Below, one piece after another: positions 1 to 6,371 of a DNA stretch of 11,140 bases. Made by a program: the position numbers and the translations under genes. Under the pieces are notes generated by a model. It did not search any database, had not been told where the DNA came from, and saw only the letters and a list, made by a program, of their open reading frames with translations. Position 1 is the first letter of the stretch. Each line of letters starts with the position of its first letter. Source of the DNA: Actinomycetes bacterium (GTDB lineage: Bacteria; Actinomycetota; CALGFH01); assembly GCA_030152105.1 (NCBI GenBank), contig JASLIH010000457.1, forward strand, positions 1 through 11,140, read 5' to 3'.

Positions 1-434
1 CCCACGAACCAGGCCCACCAGCGCCAGCGCGGCGACGGCAGCGACCCGGTCGGGGTGAGCAGCAGGACGAACTGCAGGCAGGTGAGCGCGCCCAGGATGC
101 TCACCCCGTGGTAGACGGCCGCCAGGTCGGCGCCCGGGAGCGACCCCGGCCTGGCCATCAGCCCGTAGTTGGCATAGCCGGTGGCCACGCCGGACAGGGC
201 CACCGGCAGGCCGAGGCCGAGCAGCAGCCAGCCCACCGGGTGGCGAGGGCGGCGGCTGGCCAGCAACGCCCCGACGGTGGTGGCGCTCAGGGTGGCGAGC
301 ACGAAGGCGGGGACGTCGGAGGTGCCGAGGGCGAGATCGGGCCGGCCGGCCTGGGTCAGCAGCCGGTCGAACCAGCCCATCAAGGCAAAGGCGACCAGGG
401 TGAGTGCCCACAGCGCCCAGGCCAGCGCAGCCAT
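1..434 (-). CDS. Polytopic membrane protein, probable sensor histidine kinase N-terminus (partial)
   Basis: Only the first 144 codons are visible; the gene continues past position 1. The product starts MAALAWALWAL and has hydrophobic segments at about residues 3-22, 41-60, 67-88 and 103-128, with a fifth beginning near 137. Short basic loops separate them, such as RRPRHPVGW at 61-69 and SLPSPRWRWW at 131-140. The motifs HPVGWLLLGLG and TPTGSLPSPRW resemble the multi-TM sensor region in front of many actinobacterial histidine kinases. That is recognition by resemblance: no kinase domain is in view, so another membrane protein is possible. The start was chosen because GGGAGG (439-444) lies 4 nt before this ATG. 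An overlapping ATG at 436-438 is in a different frame. It is divergent from the lhgO gene across about 130 bp. The role of a partial gene cannot be settled from here. Confidence 0.7.
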   Translation of the reverse strand, partial: MAALAWALWALTLVAFALMGWFDRLLTQAGRPDLALGTSDVPAFVLATLSATTVGALLASRRPRHPVGWLLLGLGLPVALSGVATGYANYGLMARPGSLPGADLAAVYHGVSILGALTCLQFVLLLTPTGSLPSPRWRWWAWFV

Positions 435-564
435 CCATCCTCCCGGAGACGTCGGTCTCGGCGCATTGTCGCCTGGCTGCGTCCCGGGATCGTTACGAGA
501 GGTCGTTGTTCGGCCGCGACCGGCCTGTTCCCGCGGCGCTCCCGGTGAGCCGTAGACTTCGGCC
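435..564. other. Divergent intergenic region, sensor-like gene / lhgO
   Basis: This 130-bp gap separates two divergent starts. It contains the Shine-Dalgarno of the leftward gene, a small inverted repeat (GAGAC-GTCG-GTCTC, 446-459) that could be an operator, and the candidate -10 box of lhgO at its right end. I see no convincing -35 element on either strand and no RNA gene. Confidence 0.4.
553..564 (+). promoter_or_regulatory. Candidate leaderless promoter -10 of lhgO
   Basis: TAGACT (553-558) matches TANNNT and ends 6 nt before the ATG at 565. No Shine-Dalgarno lies in front of that ATG. In actinobacteria this geometry places the transcription start at or next to the A of the ATG. No clear -35 box is visible. 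This is a prediction from position and motif only. Confidence 0.55.
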
Positions 565-1797
565 ATGACGACACGACGGGTAGGGATCGTGGGGGGCGGC
601 ATCGTTGGGGTCGCCCTGGCCCACCACATCACCGGCCGAGACCGGGACGTGGCCGTGACCGTGCTCGAGAAGGAGCCGGACCTGGCCATGCACCAGACGG
701 GCCGCAACAGCGGGGTCGTGCACGCCGGCCTCTACTACACCCCGGGGTCGCTCAAGGCCCGGCTGTGCCGCCGCGGGGTCGAGCTGCTCGGGGAGCTCTG
801 CGCCCGCCACGGCCTGGCCTACGACGAGTGCGGCAAGGTGGTCGTCGCCCTCGACGAGGGCGAGCTGGGGCGCCTGGAGGCCATCCACGAGCGGGCCGTG
901 GCCAACGGCGTCCCTGGGGTGCGGATGGTCGGCGGCGACGAGCTGCGCGAGCTGGAGCCGAATGTCCAGGGGATCGCCGCCCTGCACTCGCCCCACACCG
1001 CGGTGGTCGACTTCGCCGCCGTGACCAGGCGGCTGGCCGCCGACGCGGCCGCCATGGGGGCCGAGATCCGCACCGGCGTCGAGGTCCGGCGCGTCACCCA
1101 GGACAACGGCGGGGTGGCCGTCGAGGCCGGCGGCGAGCGGCTCGCCTTCGACGAGCTGGTCATCTGCGGCGGGCTGCACACCGACCGCCTGGCCCGCCTG
1201 GCCGGCCACGAGGACGAACCCCGGGTGGTGCCGTTCCGGGGCGAGTACTACGAGCTCGCCCCCGGCCGCCGCAACCTGGTCAACGGCCTCGTCTACCCCG
1301 TGCCCGACCCGCGCTACCCGTTCCTCGGGGTCCACCTGACCAAGCGGGTCGACGGCGGGGTCCTGGTCGGCCCCAACGCCGTCCTCGCCCTGGCCAGGGA
1401 GGGCTACCGCTGGCGCGACGTGCGCGTCGGCGACCTGGCCGAGACCCTGGCCTGGCCCGGCTTCCGGCGCATGGCCGCCCGTCACTGGCGCACCGGGGTC
1501 CGCGAGGTGTTCGGGTCGCTCAGCCGCCGTGCCTTCTGCGACGCCGCCCGCCGGTATGTCCCCGACCTGCGTCCCGACGACCTCCACCGCGCCCGCAGCG
1601 GCGTCAGGGCCCAGGCCGTGGCCCGCGACGGCACCCTGGTCGACGACTTCCGCATCAGCCGCCAGGGCCGGGTCGTCGCCATCCGCAACGCCCCCTCCCC
1701 GGCGGCGACCTCCTCGATGGCCATCGCCGAGCACATCGCCGCCTGGCTGTTCGAGGACGACCCCTACCCAGGCGGGCGGCCGGCCCAGGGGTCGTAG
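565..1797 (+). CDS. lhgO: L-2-hydroxyglutarate oxidase (FAD-dependent)
   Basis: The family oxidises L-2-hydroxyglutarate to 2-oxoglutarate using FAD, removing a dead-end product of side reactions and feeding electrons to an acceptor. The 410-residue protein has the N-terminal Rossmann motif GIVGGGIVG (7-15), an acidic residue at the end of the second strand (E35), and the conserved family block TGRNSGVVHAGLYYTPGS (45-62) near the flavin. The C-terminal part contains the DAO-fold segment with the typical end RNAPSPAATSSMAIAEHIA. Length and motif order are normal for LhgO/YgaF, and nothing is truncated. The ATG at 565 starts directly at the Rossmann strand and is preceded by TAGACT at leaderless spacing, with no Shine-Dalgarno. 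The gene stands alone. Its last 34 bp overlap the end of the convergent polymerase gene. A glycerol-3-phosphate dehydrogenase-like FAD oxidase is the alternative, but the TGRNSGVVHAG block favours LhgO. Confidence 0.9.
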   Translation: MTTRRVGIVGGGIVGVALAHHITGRDRDVAVTVLEKEPDLAMHQTGRNSGVVHAGLYYTPGSLKARLCRRGVELLGELCARHGLAYDECGKVVVALDEGELGRLEAIHERAVANGVPGVRMVGGDELRELEPNVQGIAALHSPHTAVVDFAAVTRRLAADAAAMGAEIRTGVEVRRVTQDNGGVAVEAGGERLAFDELVICGGLHTDRLARLAGHEDEPRVVPFRGEYYELAPGRRNLVNGLVYPVPDPRYPFLGVHLTKRVDGGVLVGPNAVLALAREGYRWRDVRVGDLAETLAWPGFRRMAARHWRTGVREVFGSLSRRAFCDAARRYVPDLRPDDLHRARSGVRAQAVARDGTLVDDFRISRQGRVVAIRNAPSPAATSSMAIAEHIAAWLFEDDPYPGGRPAQGS

Positions 1798-3101
1798 TCG
1801 ACCTCGAGGGCCTCCTGGGGCGGTCGGCGGTCCTCGGGGACGTTCCGGAGGTTGAGCCGGATCCGGTACCAGGTGGTGCTGCGGCCCCGCATTGAGTCGA
1901 CCAGCACGTCGGTCGGGCCGAGCAGCGGCCAGACGTCGCCGTGGCGGCCCTTCCAGCGCTCCAGGCCCTCGCGGGCCTCGGCCTCGGTGGCCGCCCGGGC
2001 GACCTCGATCAGGGGCATGGTGGTGCGCCGCCGGCCGGTCGGCCCGGCCGTCTTGCCCGGGGCCGGTGGGGGGACGAACCCCTCGCGGACAGCCGGGCCG
2101 GGCATCCGCCGCTTGGAGGGCTGAGCCCGGGCCGGCTCGCCCTCAGCCTTGACGAAGTGGGGCGGCCAGGGGGCGTCGGCGAACCCGGCCTCCTCGTGCT
2201 GGTCAGCCAGCTCCAGCAGCGCCGAAAGGGACCCGGCCTGGCCGTCGATCCCGTCGGAGGCGTCGCCGGCCTCCCGCACGATCTCGGGCACGGTGTCGAT
2301 GGTGAACGCCTCCGGCCGGCACTCCGCCACCTGGTCCCAGGACAGCGGCATCGACGCCCGCGCGTCGGGGGTCGGGCGGACCGAGTAGGCCGAGGCCACC
2401 GTCCGGTCCTTGGCGTTCTGGTTGTAGTCGAGGAACACCCCGTGGCGCTCCTCCTTCCACCAGCGGCTGGAGGCGATCTCGGGGGCGCGCCGCTCGACCT
2501 CGCGGGCCAGGGCGACCGCGGCCCGCCGGACCTCGGGGAAGGTCCATTGGCGCTGGATCCGGCAGTAGACGTGGAAGCCTCGCGACCCGGACGTCTTGGG
2601 CCACCCGGCCAGCCCGAAGTCCTCAAGGGTCTCCCGGGTGACCAGGGCGACCTGGAGCACGTCGGGCCACGGCACCCCGGGCATCGGGTCGAGGTCGACC
2701 CGCAGCTCGTCGGGATGGTCCAGGTCGGCGGCCCGCACCGGGTGGGGGTTGAGGTCGATGCAGCCCAGGTTGACCACCCAGGCCAGCTGGGCCGCGTCCC
2801 GGACGACGATCTCATGCGCGCTGCGCCCGGAGGGGAACTTGAGCTCGACCGTCTCCACCCACTCGGGCCGCTTCTCCGGCGCCCGCTTCTGGAAGAAGAA
2901 CTCGCCCTCGGCCCCGTTCACGAACCGCTTGAGGGCCATCGGCCGGTCGGCCACCCCCCGCAGCGCCCCATCGGCCACGGCCAGGTAGTAGTTCACCAGG
3001 TCGAGCTTGGTATGCCCGGTCCGGGGGAAATACACCTTGTCCGGGTTGCTGACGGTCACCTCACGACCAGCGACGTCCAGGACCAGCTTCCGGGTGGCCA
3101 T
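1764..3101 (-). CDS. LigD-type primase-polymerase (PolDom, stand-alone) with C-terminal extension
   Basis: This is an archaeo-eukaryotic primase superfamily polymerase of the kind found in bacterial NHEJ ligase LigD. Such enzymes add ribo- or deoxynucleotides at broken DNA ends. In the 445-residue product all catalytic motifs are present: the metal-binding pair RVDLDP (D136, D138), SGSRGFHVY (171-179, nucleotide-binding H177) and the third acidic residue in FLDYNQNAKDRT (D225). The polymerase core covers about residues 5-310. A Pro/Arg-rich linker follows, then a C-terminal domain from about 363 with WKGRHGDV and DVLVDSMRGRSTTWYRIRLN. I believe this tail recurs in actinobacterial stand-alone homologues, but I assign it no function. 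No Ku, ligase or nuclease gene lies within the window. The start at 3101 is preferred over a GTG six codons upstream because TACCCT ends 6 nt before it and residues MATRK lead straight into the fold. The gene overlaps lhgO tail to tail. Confidence 0.92.
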   Translation of the reverse strand: MATRKLVLDVAGREVTVSNPDKVYFPRTGHTKLDLVNYYLAVADGALRGVADRPMALKRFVNGAEGEFFFQKRAPEKRPEWVETVELKFPSGRSAHEIVVRDAAQLAWVVNLGCIDLNPHPVRAADLDHPDELRVDLDPMPGVPWPDVLQVALVTRETLEDFGLAGWPKTSGSRGFHVYCRIQRQWTFPEVRRAAVALAREVERRAPEIASSRWWKEERHGVFLDYNQNAKDRTVASAYSVRPTPDARASMPLSWDQVAECRPEAFTIDTVPEIVREAGDASDGIDGQAGSLSALLELADQHEEAGFADAPWPPHFVKAEGEPARAQPSKRRMPGPAVREGFVPPPAPGKTAGPTGRRRTTMPLIEVARAATEAEAREGLERWKGRHGDVWPLLGPTDVLVDSMRGRSTTWYRIRLNLRNVPEDRRPPQEALEVDYDPWAGRPPG

Positions 3102-3113
3102 GCCCCAAGGGTA
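3102..3113 (-). promoter_or_regulatory. Candidate leaderless promoter -10 of the LigD-type polymerase gene
   Basis: On the minus strand TACCCT (complement of 3108-3113) ends 6 nt before the ATG at 3101. There is no Shine-Dalgarno. It would let the gene be transcribed independently of the phosphatase gene 69 bp upstream. No good -35 match is visible. Confidence 0.5.
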
Positions 3114-3170
3114 CGACACCCGCAGGCCGGCGGCCCTCAGCCCCCCTGCTCGACCCCGCCTTCCGTCGTC

Positions 3171-3695
3171 TCAGGGCTCCAGGACCTCGACCCGGAAGCC
3201 CCCCTCGTCCGCGGTGACCAGCACCCCGGCGCCCTTGCCGAGCGGGGCGACCAGCTCCCCGGTGAGCCCGAGCACGGCCGCCTCGTTGGTCGGGCTGTGA
3301 CCCACGGCCAGGGCCCGCTCGCCGTCCCCGAGCAGCTCCAGCACCCGGCCCAGCGCCGCCCCCAGCGCGGCCGCCTCGGCGTCGACGAACCCGGGGTCGA
3401 CCGACCGCATCGCCGCCAGGTCGCCGCCGTCGGCCTCCTTGGCGATGGCCCGCCACCGGTCCTCCCGCTCGGACCGCAGCCCGGCCTCGACCACCACCCC
3501 GTCCGGCACCGGCTGGCCGAGCGCCGCCAGCAGGCACCCGATCGTCTGGGTGGCCCGCTGGGCTCCGGTCGAGACCGCCACCCGGTACCCCCCGGCCAGC
3601 CCGCTCCCGAGCCGCAGCGCGGCCGCGACCCCCTCGGCGGTCAGCACGTCGCCGTCGTTGTCGGTGTGCCGCCGCAACTCCACCAATCGCGCCAT
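3171..3695 (-). CDS. Histidine phosphatase (phosphoglycerate mutase-like) family protein
   Basis: Members of this superfamily form a phosphohistidine intermediate and act on small phosphate esters or phosphoproteins; the substrate here cannot be read from sequence. The 174-residue protein has the N-terminal catalytic pair R9-H10 in ELRRHTDND, which carries Thr instead of the common Gly after the His. A second conserved Arg is in STGAQRATQT (R47), and the second catalytic His is in VGHSPTNEA (H133). It is short but complete for the compact branch of the family, and no signal peptide is present. The ATG at 3695 is chosen because GGAGGG lies 4 nt upstream. An ATG at 3707 and a GTG at 3710 are possible longer starts (MEGPMARL...). 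The 3707 ATG shares its A with the GNAT stop (TGATG), so the two genes are very likely co-transcribed and translationally coupled. Confidence 0.82.
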   Translation of the reverse strand: MARLVELRRHTDNDGDVLTAEGVAAALRLGSGLAGGYRVAVSTGAQRATQTIGCLLAALGQPVPDGVVVEAGLRSEREDRWRAIAKEADGGDLAAMRSVDPGFVDAEAAALGAALGRVLELLGDGERALAVGHSPTNEAAVLGLTGELVAPLGKGAGVLVTADEGGFRVEVLEP

Positions 3696-3706
3696 CGGTC
3701 CCTCCA

Positions 3707-4111
3707 TCACAGCTCGATCAGCCCGGCATTGGTCGGGACGAACCCGCAGGCGTCAAAGTAGAACCCCCGCAGATGGTCCTCGAAGTCGACATGCAGCCAC
3801 TCGCACCCGGCCGCCCGCGCCCCCTCGACCGCCAGCTCCACCAGCCGGGTCCCGACCCCGCCGCGGCGCGCCCGGGTCGCCACCATCGTGTCCAGCACGA
3901 ACGCATGCACCACCCCGTCCCAGGCCACGTTCACGAACCCGACCAGCTCCCCGCCGTCCCGGGCACTCACCCATCCAAGGCTGTGCCCCTCGACCTGGCC
4001 CCGCCAGTCCCACTCCTGGTCGCTCAGCACCGGATGGCCGAAGCACTCGGCGTGCAGCCGGTTCGCCTCGGCGCTGGTGAACGCCCCGCGCCATTCGTAG
4101 GAGATCGCCAT
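3707..4111 (-). CDS. GNAT-family N-acetyltransferase
   Basis: This is predicted to transfer an acetyl group from acetyl-CoA to an amine; the acceptor is unknown. The 134-residue protein shows the GNAT order. An N-terminal variable part leads to a strand ELVGFVNVAWDG (55-66), then the core strand AFVLDTMVATRARRG (70-84) running into the acetyl-CoA pyrophosphate loop RRGGVG (R82-x-x-G85-x-G87) and its helix. The C-terminal part is CEWLHVDFEDHLRGFYFDACGF (103-124, split here as strand plus helix), the usual motif B region. Length is typical for a minimal single GNAT domain. The ATG at 4111 is preceded by TATCAT 7 nt upstream with no Shine-Dalgarno, so I reject the longer open frame upstream, which has non-coding composition. 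The stop overlaps a possible start of the histidine phosphatase gene, suggesting a two-gene operon. Confidence 0.87.
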   Translation of the reverse strand: MAISYEWRGAFTSAEANRLHAECFGHPVLSDQEWDWRGQVEGHSLGWVSARDGGELVGFVNVAWDGVVHAFVLDTMVATRARRGGVGTRLVELAVEGARAAGCEWLHVDFEDHLRGFYFDACGFVPTNAGLIEL

Positions 4112-4124
4112 GGGGCCAATGATA
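4112..4124 (-). promoter_or_regulatory. Candidate leaderless promoter -10 of the GNAT-phosphatase operon
   Basis: TATCAT (complement of 4119-4124) is the closest match to the TATAAT-like box in the window and ends 7 nt before the ATG at 4111. No Shine-Dalgarno precedes the ATG. The 49-bp gap between this start and the SDR remnant therefore serves both directions. Confidence 0.6.
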
Positions 4125-4160
4125 TGGCGACGGGAGAAGCCAAATCTGGGAGGCGCGGGC

Positions 4161-4462
4161 GTGGACGACCTGTTCTCGGTGGCGGGGAAGACGGTGGTGG
4201 TCACCGGGGGGAGCCGGGGGATCGGGTTGATGATCGCCAGGGGGTTCGTGGAGGGCGGGGCGCGGGTGGTCATCAGCTCGCGGAAGGCGGAGGTGTGCGA
4301 ACGGGTCGCCGCCGAGCTGTCGCAGGGTGGGGAGGGTGTGGCGGTAGCGGCCGACCTGTCGGGGGAGGAGGCCTGCCGGCGGCTGGCCGGGGAGGTGGGG
4401 GAGCGGGAGGGGCGGGTGCATGTGCCGGTCAACAGCTCGACGGCGGCCTCACTACCCTGTAG
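4161..4462 (+). pseudogene. SDR-family oxidoreductase remnant with out-of-frame internal deletion
   Basis: The reading frame from the GTG at 4161 has a perfectly placed Shine-Dalgarno (GGGAGG, 4148-4153, 7 nt upstream). It encodes a clear short-chain dehydrogenase N-terminus: DDLFSVAGKTVVVTGGSRGIG with the NADP-type SSRK motif after the second strand. The frame continues to GRVHVPVNSS, where a normal SDR would have the fourth strand and VNNAG. Homology stops there. In another frame the following bases (about 4426-4462) read CAGQQLDGGLTTL then TAG, which looks like the usual SDR C-terminal end (...G-x-x-x-x-DGGL). The simplest reading is a deletion of roughly 140 codons with a frame change, joined near 4426-4438. 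Resemblance is to RhlG/FabG-like reductases. The first frame stays open to 4736 but only as antisense of the LLM gene, so no functional SDR can be made. Confidence 0.75.
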
Positions 4463-4468
4463 GGCCCC

Positions 4469-5434
4469 TCAGTCCGCGGCGGGGCCGAGGGCGCGGACCG
4501 TCTCGCGGAGGTCGCCGCCGACTGGGAGCAGGGCCAGGATCGGGGTGTGGACGCCGGCCTCGGCGTACTGGCGGACCCGTTCGCGGCAGGCCTCCGGGGG
4601 GCCGTGGACGAGCAGGTCGTCGACCACGTCGTCGGCGATGGCGGCCAGGGCGGCCCGGCGGTCGCCGGCCGCCCACGCCGCCCACATCGGGGCCAGGCGC
4701 TCGCCCCGGCCCAGCCACTCGTGGAAGGCCCGGTAGACAGGCACGTTCAGGTAGGCGGTCAGGGCTCGGCGGCCGATGGCACGGGCCTGGTCGGGGTCGG
4801 CGGTGGGGGCGACGAAGATGCGGGCCGCGATCTCCCGGCCCGGGCCGGCCGCGTGGACATACGGGGTGACGGTGCCGACGTCGCCGGGGGCGAGCCAGTT
4901 GAGGATGGCGCCGTCGCTCTCCCGGCCGGCCAGCCGCAGCATCCCCGGGCGCAGGGCGGCGACCAGCAGCTTCGGCGGCGGGTCGGGGACGAGGCCGAGG
5001 CGGAAGCCGTCGACGGCGAACGTCTCGTAGCGCTCGGTCACCTTGGCCCCGGCCAGGGCGGCCCGCAGGAACCGGGCGGTGTCCCGGACCCGCTGCAGCG
5101 GCCGGTCGAACTGGATGCCGTTCCAGCGCTCGACGATCACGTCGGAGGAGGCGCCGATCCCGATGGCCACCCGGCCCGGGGCGGCCGCGGCCAGGCTGGC
5201 CGCGCACAGGGCCAGGGTCGCCGGCCCACGGGTGAACACGGGCGCGATCGCCGTCCCGAGCCGCAGCGCCGGCGCCCACACGCTGGCCAGGACCAGCGGG
5301 GTGAAGGCGTCGGCGCCGTCCACCTCCGAGGACCACACGTCGGTGTAGCCGAGGTCGGGCAGCTCGGCGAACAGCTCGCGCTGGCCGGCCAGGGGGATGC
5401 CGTCGAACGGCACGGTGATGCCGTAGCGTTGCAT
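4469..5434 (-). CDS. LLM-class (luciferase-like) F420-dependent oxidoreductase, first copy
   Basis: The product is a TIM-barrel oxidoreductase of the bacterial luciferase-like superfamily. Actinobacterial members usually use coenzyme F420, sometimes FMN, to reduce or oxidise small organic substrates. The 321-residue sequence begins MQRYGITVPFDG, the usual first barrel strand. It continues through YTDVWSSEVDGADAFTPL, LRLGTAIAPVFTRGP and PGRVAIGIGASSDVIVERWNG, the ordered blocks of the family. KLLVAALRPGMLRLAGRESDGAILNWL (about residues 175-201) is the late barrel section typical of this class. Length is normal. No cofactor-deciding residue can be assigned by eye, so F420 is inferred from family and phylum. 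The ATG at 5434 has TAGGTT ending 6 nt upstream and no Shine-Dalgarno. The gene is divergent from an SDR with only 3 bp between the start codons. It ends 6 bp from the SDR remnant. Confidence 0.87.
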   Translation of the reverse strand: MQRYGITVPFDGIPLAGQRELFAELPDLGYTDVWSSEVDGADAFTPLVLASVWAPALRLGTAIAPVFTRGPATLALCAASLAAAAPGRVAIGIGASSDVIVERWNGIQFDRPLQRVRDTARFLRAALAGAKVTERYETFAVDGFRLGLVPDPPPKLLVAALRPGMLRLAGRESDGAILNWLAPGDVGTVTPYVHAAGPGREIAARIFVAPTADPDQARAIGRRALTAYLNVPVYRAFHEWLGRGERLAPMWAAWAAGDRRAALAAIADDVVDDLLVHGPPEACRERVRQYAEAGVHTPILALLPVGGDLRETVRALGPAAD

Positions 5435-5437
5435 GCC
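5424..5437 (+). promoter_or_regulatory. Candidate leaderless promoter -10 of the SDR gene, inside the LLM ORF
   Basis: TAGCGT (5424-5429) matches TANNNT and ends 8 nt before the ATG at 5438. It lies within codons 2-4 of the oppositely transcribed LLM gene. No Shine-Dalgarno precedes the SDR start. The spacing is slightly longer than for the other candidates, and no convincing -35 is seen. Confidence 0.45.
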
Positions 5438-5446
5438 ATGAACCTA
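5435..5446 (-). promoter_or_regulatory. Candidate leaderless promoter -10 of the first LLM gene, inside the SDR ORF
   Basis: TAGGTT (complement of 5441-5446) ends 6 nt before the ATG at 5434. It lies in codons 2-3 of the oppositely transcribed SDR. A GTGACG hexamer (complement of 5464-5469) sits 17 bp further upstream and matches TTGACA at four of six positions, but these bases also encode the conserved SDR Rossmann motif and may be coincidental. Confidence 0.55.
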
Positions 5447-6211
5447 CAGGGAGCGGTCGCGGTCGTCACCGGCGGGGCGCGGGGGATCGGCCGGGCCCTG
5501 GCCGAGCGGTTCGCGGCCGAGGGGGCGGCCGGCGTGGTCGTGGCCGACCTCGACCGGGACGGGGCCGAGCGGGTGGCCGCCGGCCTCGGCTGCCCGTCGC
5601 TGGGCGCCGGGCTGGACGCGACCGACCCGGGTGCCGTGGCCCGGCTGGTCGACCGGGTCGAGGACGAGCTCGGCCCGGTCGACCTGTGGTGCTCCAACGC
5701 CGGGGTGGCGCTCGGCGACGGCCTGGGCGACGACGGCGACTGGGAGCGGTCGTTCGCCGTGCACGTGCTCGCCCACGTGTACCTGGCCAGGGTGCTGGCG
5801 CCCCGGATGGCGACCAGGGGCCGCGGCCACCTGCTGCTCACCGCGTCGGCGGCCGGGCTGCTGACCAGCATGGACAGCGCCCCCTACGCGGTGACCAAGC
5901 ACGGCACGGTCGCCCTGGCCGAGTGGCTGGCCATCCGCTGGGGCGACGAGGGCGTGGGGGTGTCGTGCCTGTGCCCGCAGGGGGTGCGCACGGCCATGAC
6001 CGAGGGGATGGGCGCCGGGTCCCCGGTGCTGGCCGCCGGGGCGCTGCTGGAGCCCGAGGAGGTGGCCGGGGCGGTGGTCCGCGGGCTGGCCGAGGGCCGC
6101 TTCCTGATCCTGCCCCATCCCGAGGTGGCCACCTTCGAGCGCCGCCGGGCCGCCGACCGGGACCGCTGGCTGGCCGGGATGCGCCGGGCCCGGGCCCGGC
6201 TCGGCATCTGA
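5438..6211 (+). CDS. SDR-family NAD(P)-dependent oxidoreductase
   Basis: This 257-residue classical short-chain dehydrogenase interconverts an alcohol and a carbonyl with NAD(P)H. The cofactor loop is TGGARGIG (11-18), and D37 at the end of the second strand favours NAD(H). The adenine-side motif reads CSNAG (85-89) instead of NNAG. The catalytic Ser and the YxxxK pair are S137, Y150 and K154 (SAPYAVTKHG), with normal spacing. The position usually held by the tetrad Asn appears to be His (FAVHVLAHVYLARVLAP, H109). After the active site VSCLCPQGVRTAMTEG forms the substrate loop. The substrate is unknown. The ATG at 5438 begins at the Rossmann strand; the long open frame further upstream is antisense of the LLM gene. 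It is divergent from, and practically abutting, the LLM oxidoreductase start, suggesting joint control and possibly a shared pathway. Confidence 0.9.
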   Translation: MNLQGAVAVVTGGARGIGRALAERFAAEGAAGVVVADLDRDGAERVAAGLGCPSLGAGLDATDPGAVARLVDRVEDELGPVDLWCSNAGVALGDGLGDDGDWERSFAVHVLAHVYLARVLAPRMATRGRGHLLLTASAAGLLTSMDSAPYAVTKHGTVALAEWLAIRWGDEGVGVSCLCPQGVRTAMTEGMGAGSPVLAAGALLEPEEVAGAVVRGLAEGRFLILPHPEVATFERRRAADRDRWLAGMRRARARLGI

Positions 6212-6217
6212 GCACCT

Positions 6218-6243
6218 GGGCGGCTGAACCGTCGCGGCCGCCC
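6218..6243 (+). terminator. Possible terminator hairpin after the SDR gene
   Basis: GGGCGGC (6218-6224) pairs perfectly with GCCGCCC (6237-6243) across a 12-nt loop, beginning 7 nt after the SDR stop. There is no T-tract, which is common in such GC-rich genomes but leaves the call weak. Confidence 0.35.
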
Positions 6244-6371
6244 CGGCGAACGGAGGGTGAGGCGGCCAGGGGGCCCGGTCGGGCACTGCTGACCCGGGCC
6301 GGGCCACGGCTTGGCCTGACCGGCCCGCGCCTCGCCTCGGCTACGCCCTCGGCCCGGCGGCCAGGGAGCTG

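Noticed and set aside
1941..3761. 606-residue plus-strand open frame
   Set aside because: It is antisense to the polymerase and phosphatase genes, which have full catalytic motifs. Its composition (Pro/Gly/His/Leu) is typical of a GC-rich shadow frame.
4463..4736. Continuation of the SDR remnant frame to 4736 as a real longer protein
   Set aside because: Past about 4440 the translation is antisense of the LLM gene C-terminus and has no SDR features.
4547..5437. Long plus-strand open frame leading into the SDR (would make a 554-residue fusion protein)
   Set aside because: It is antisense to the LLM gene and rich in Gly/Ala/Arg/Asp without domain features. The SDR Rossmann motif begins right after the ATG at 5438.
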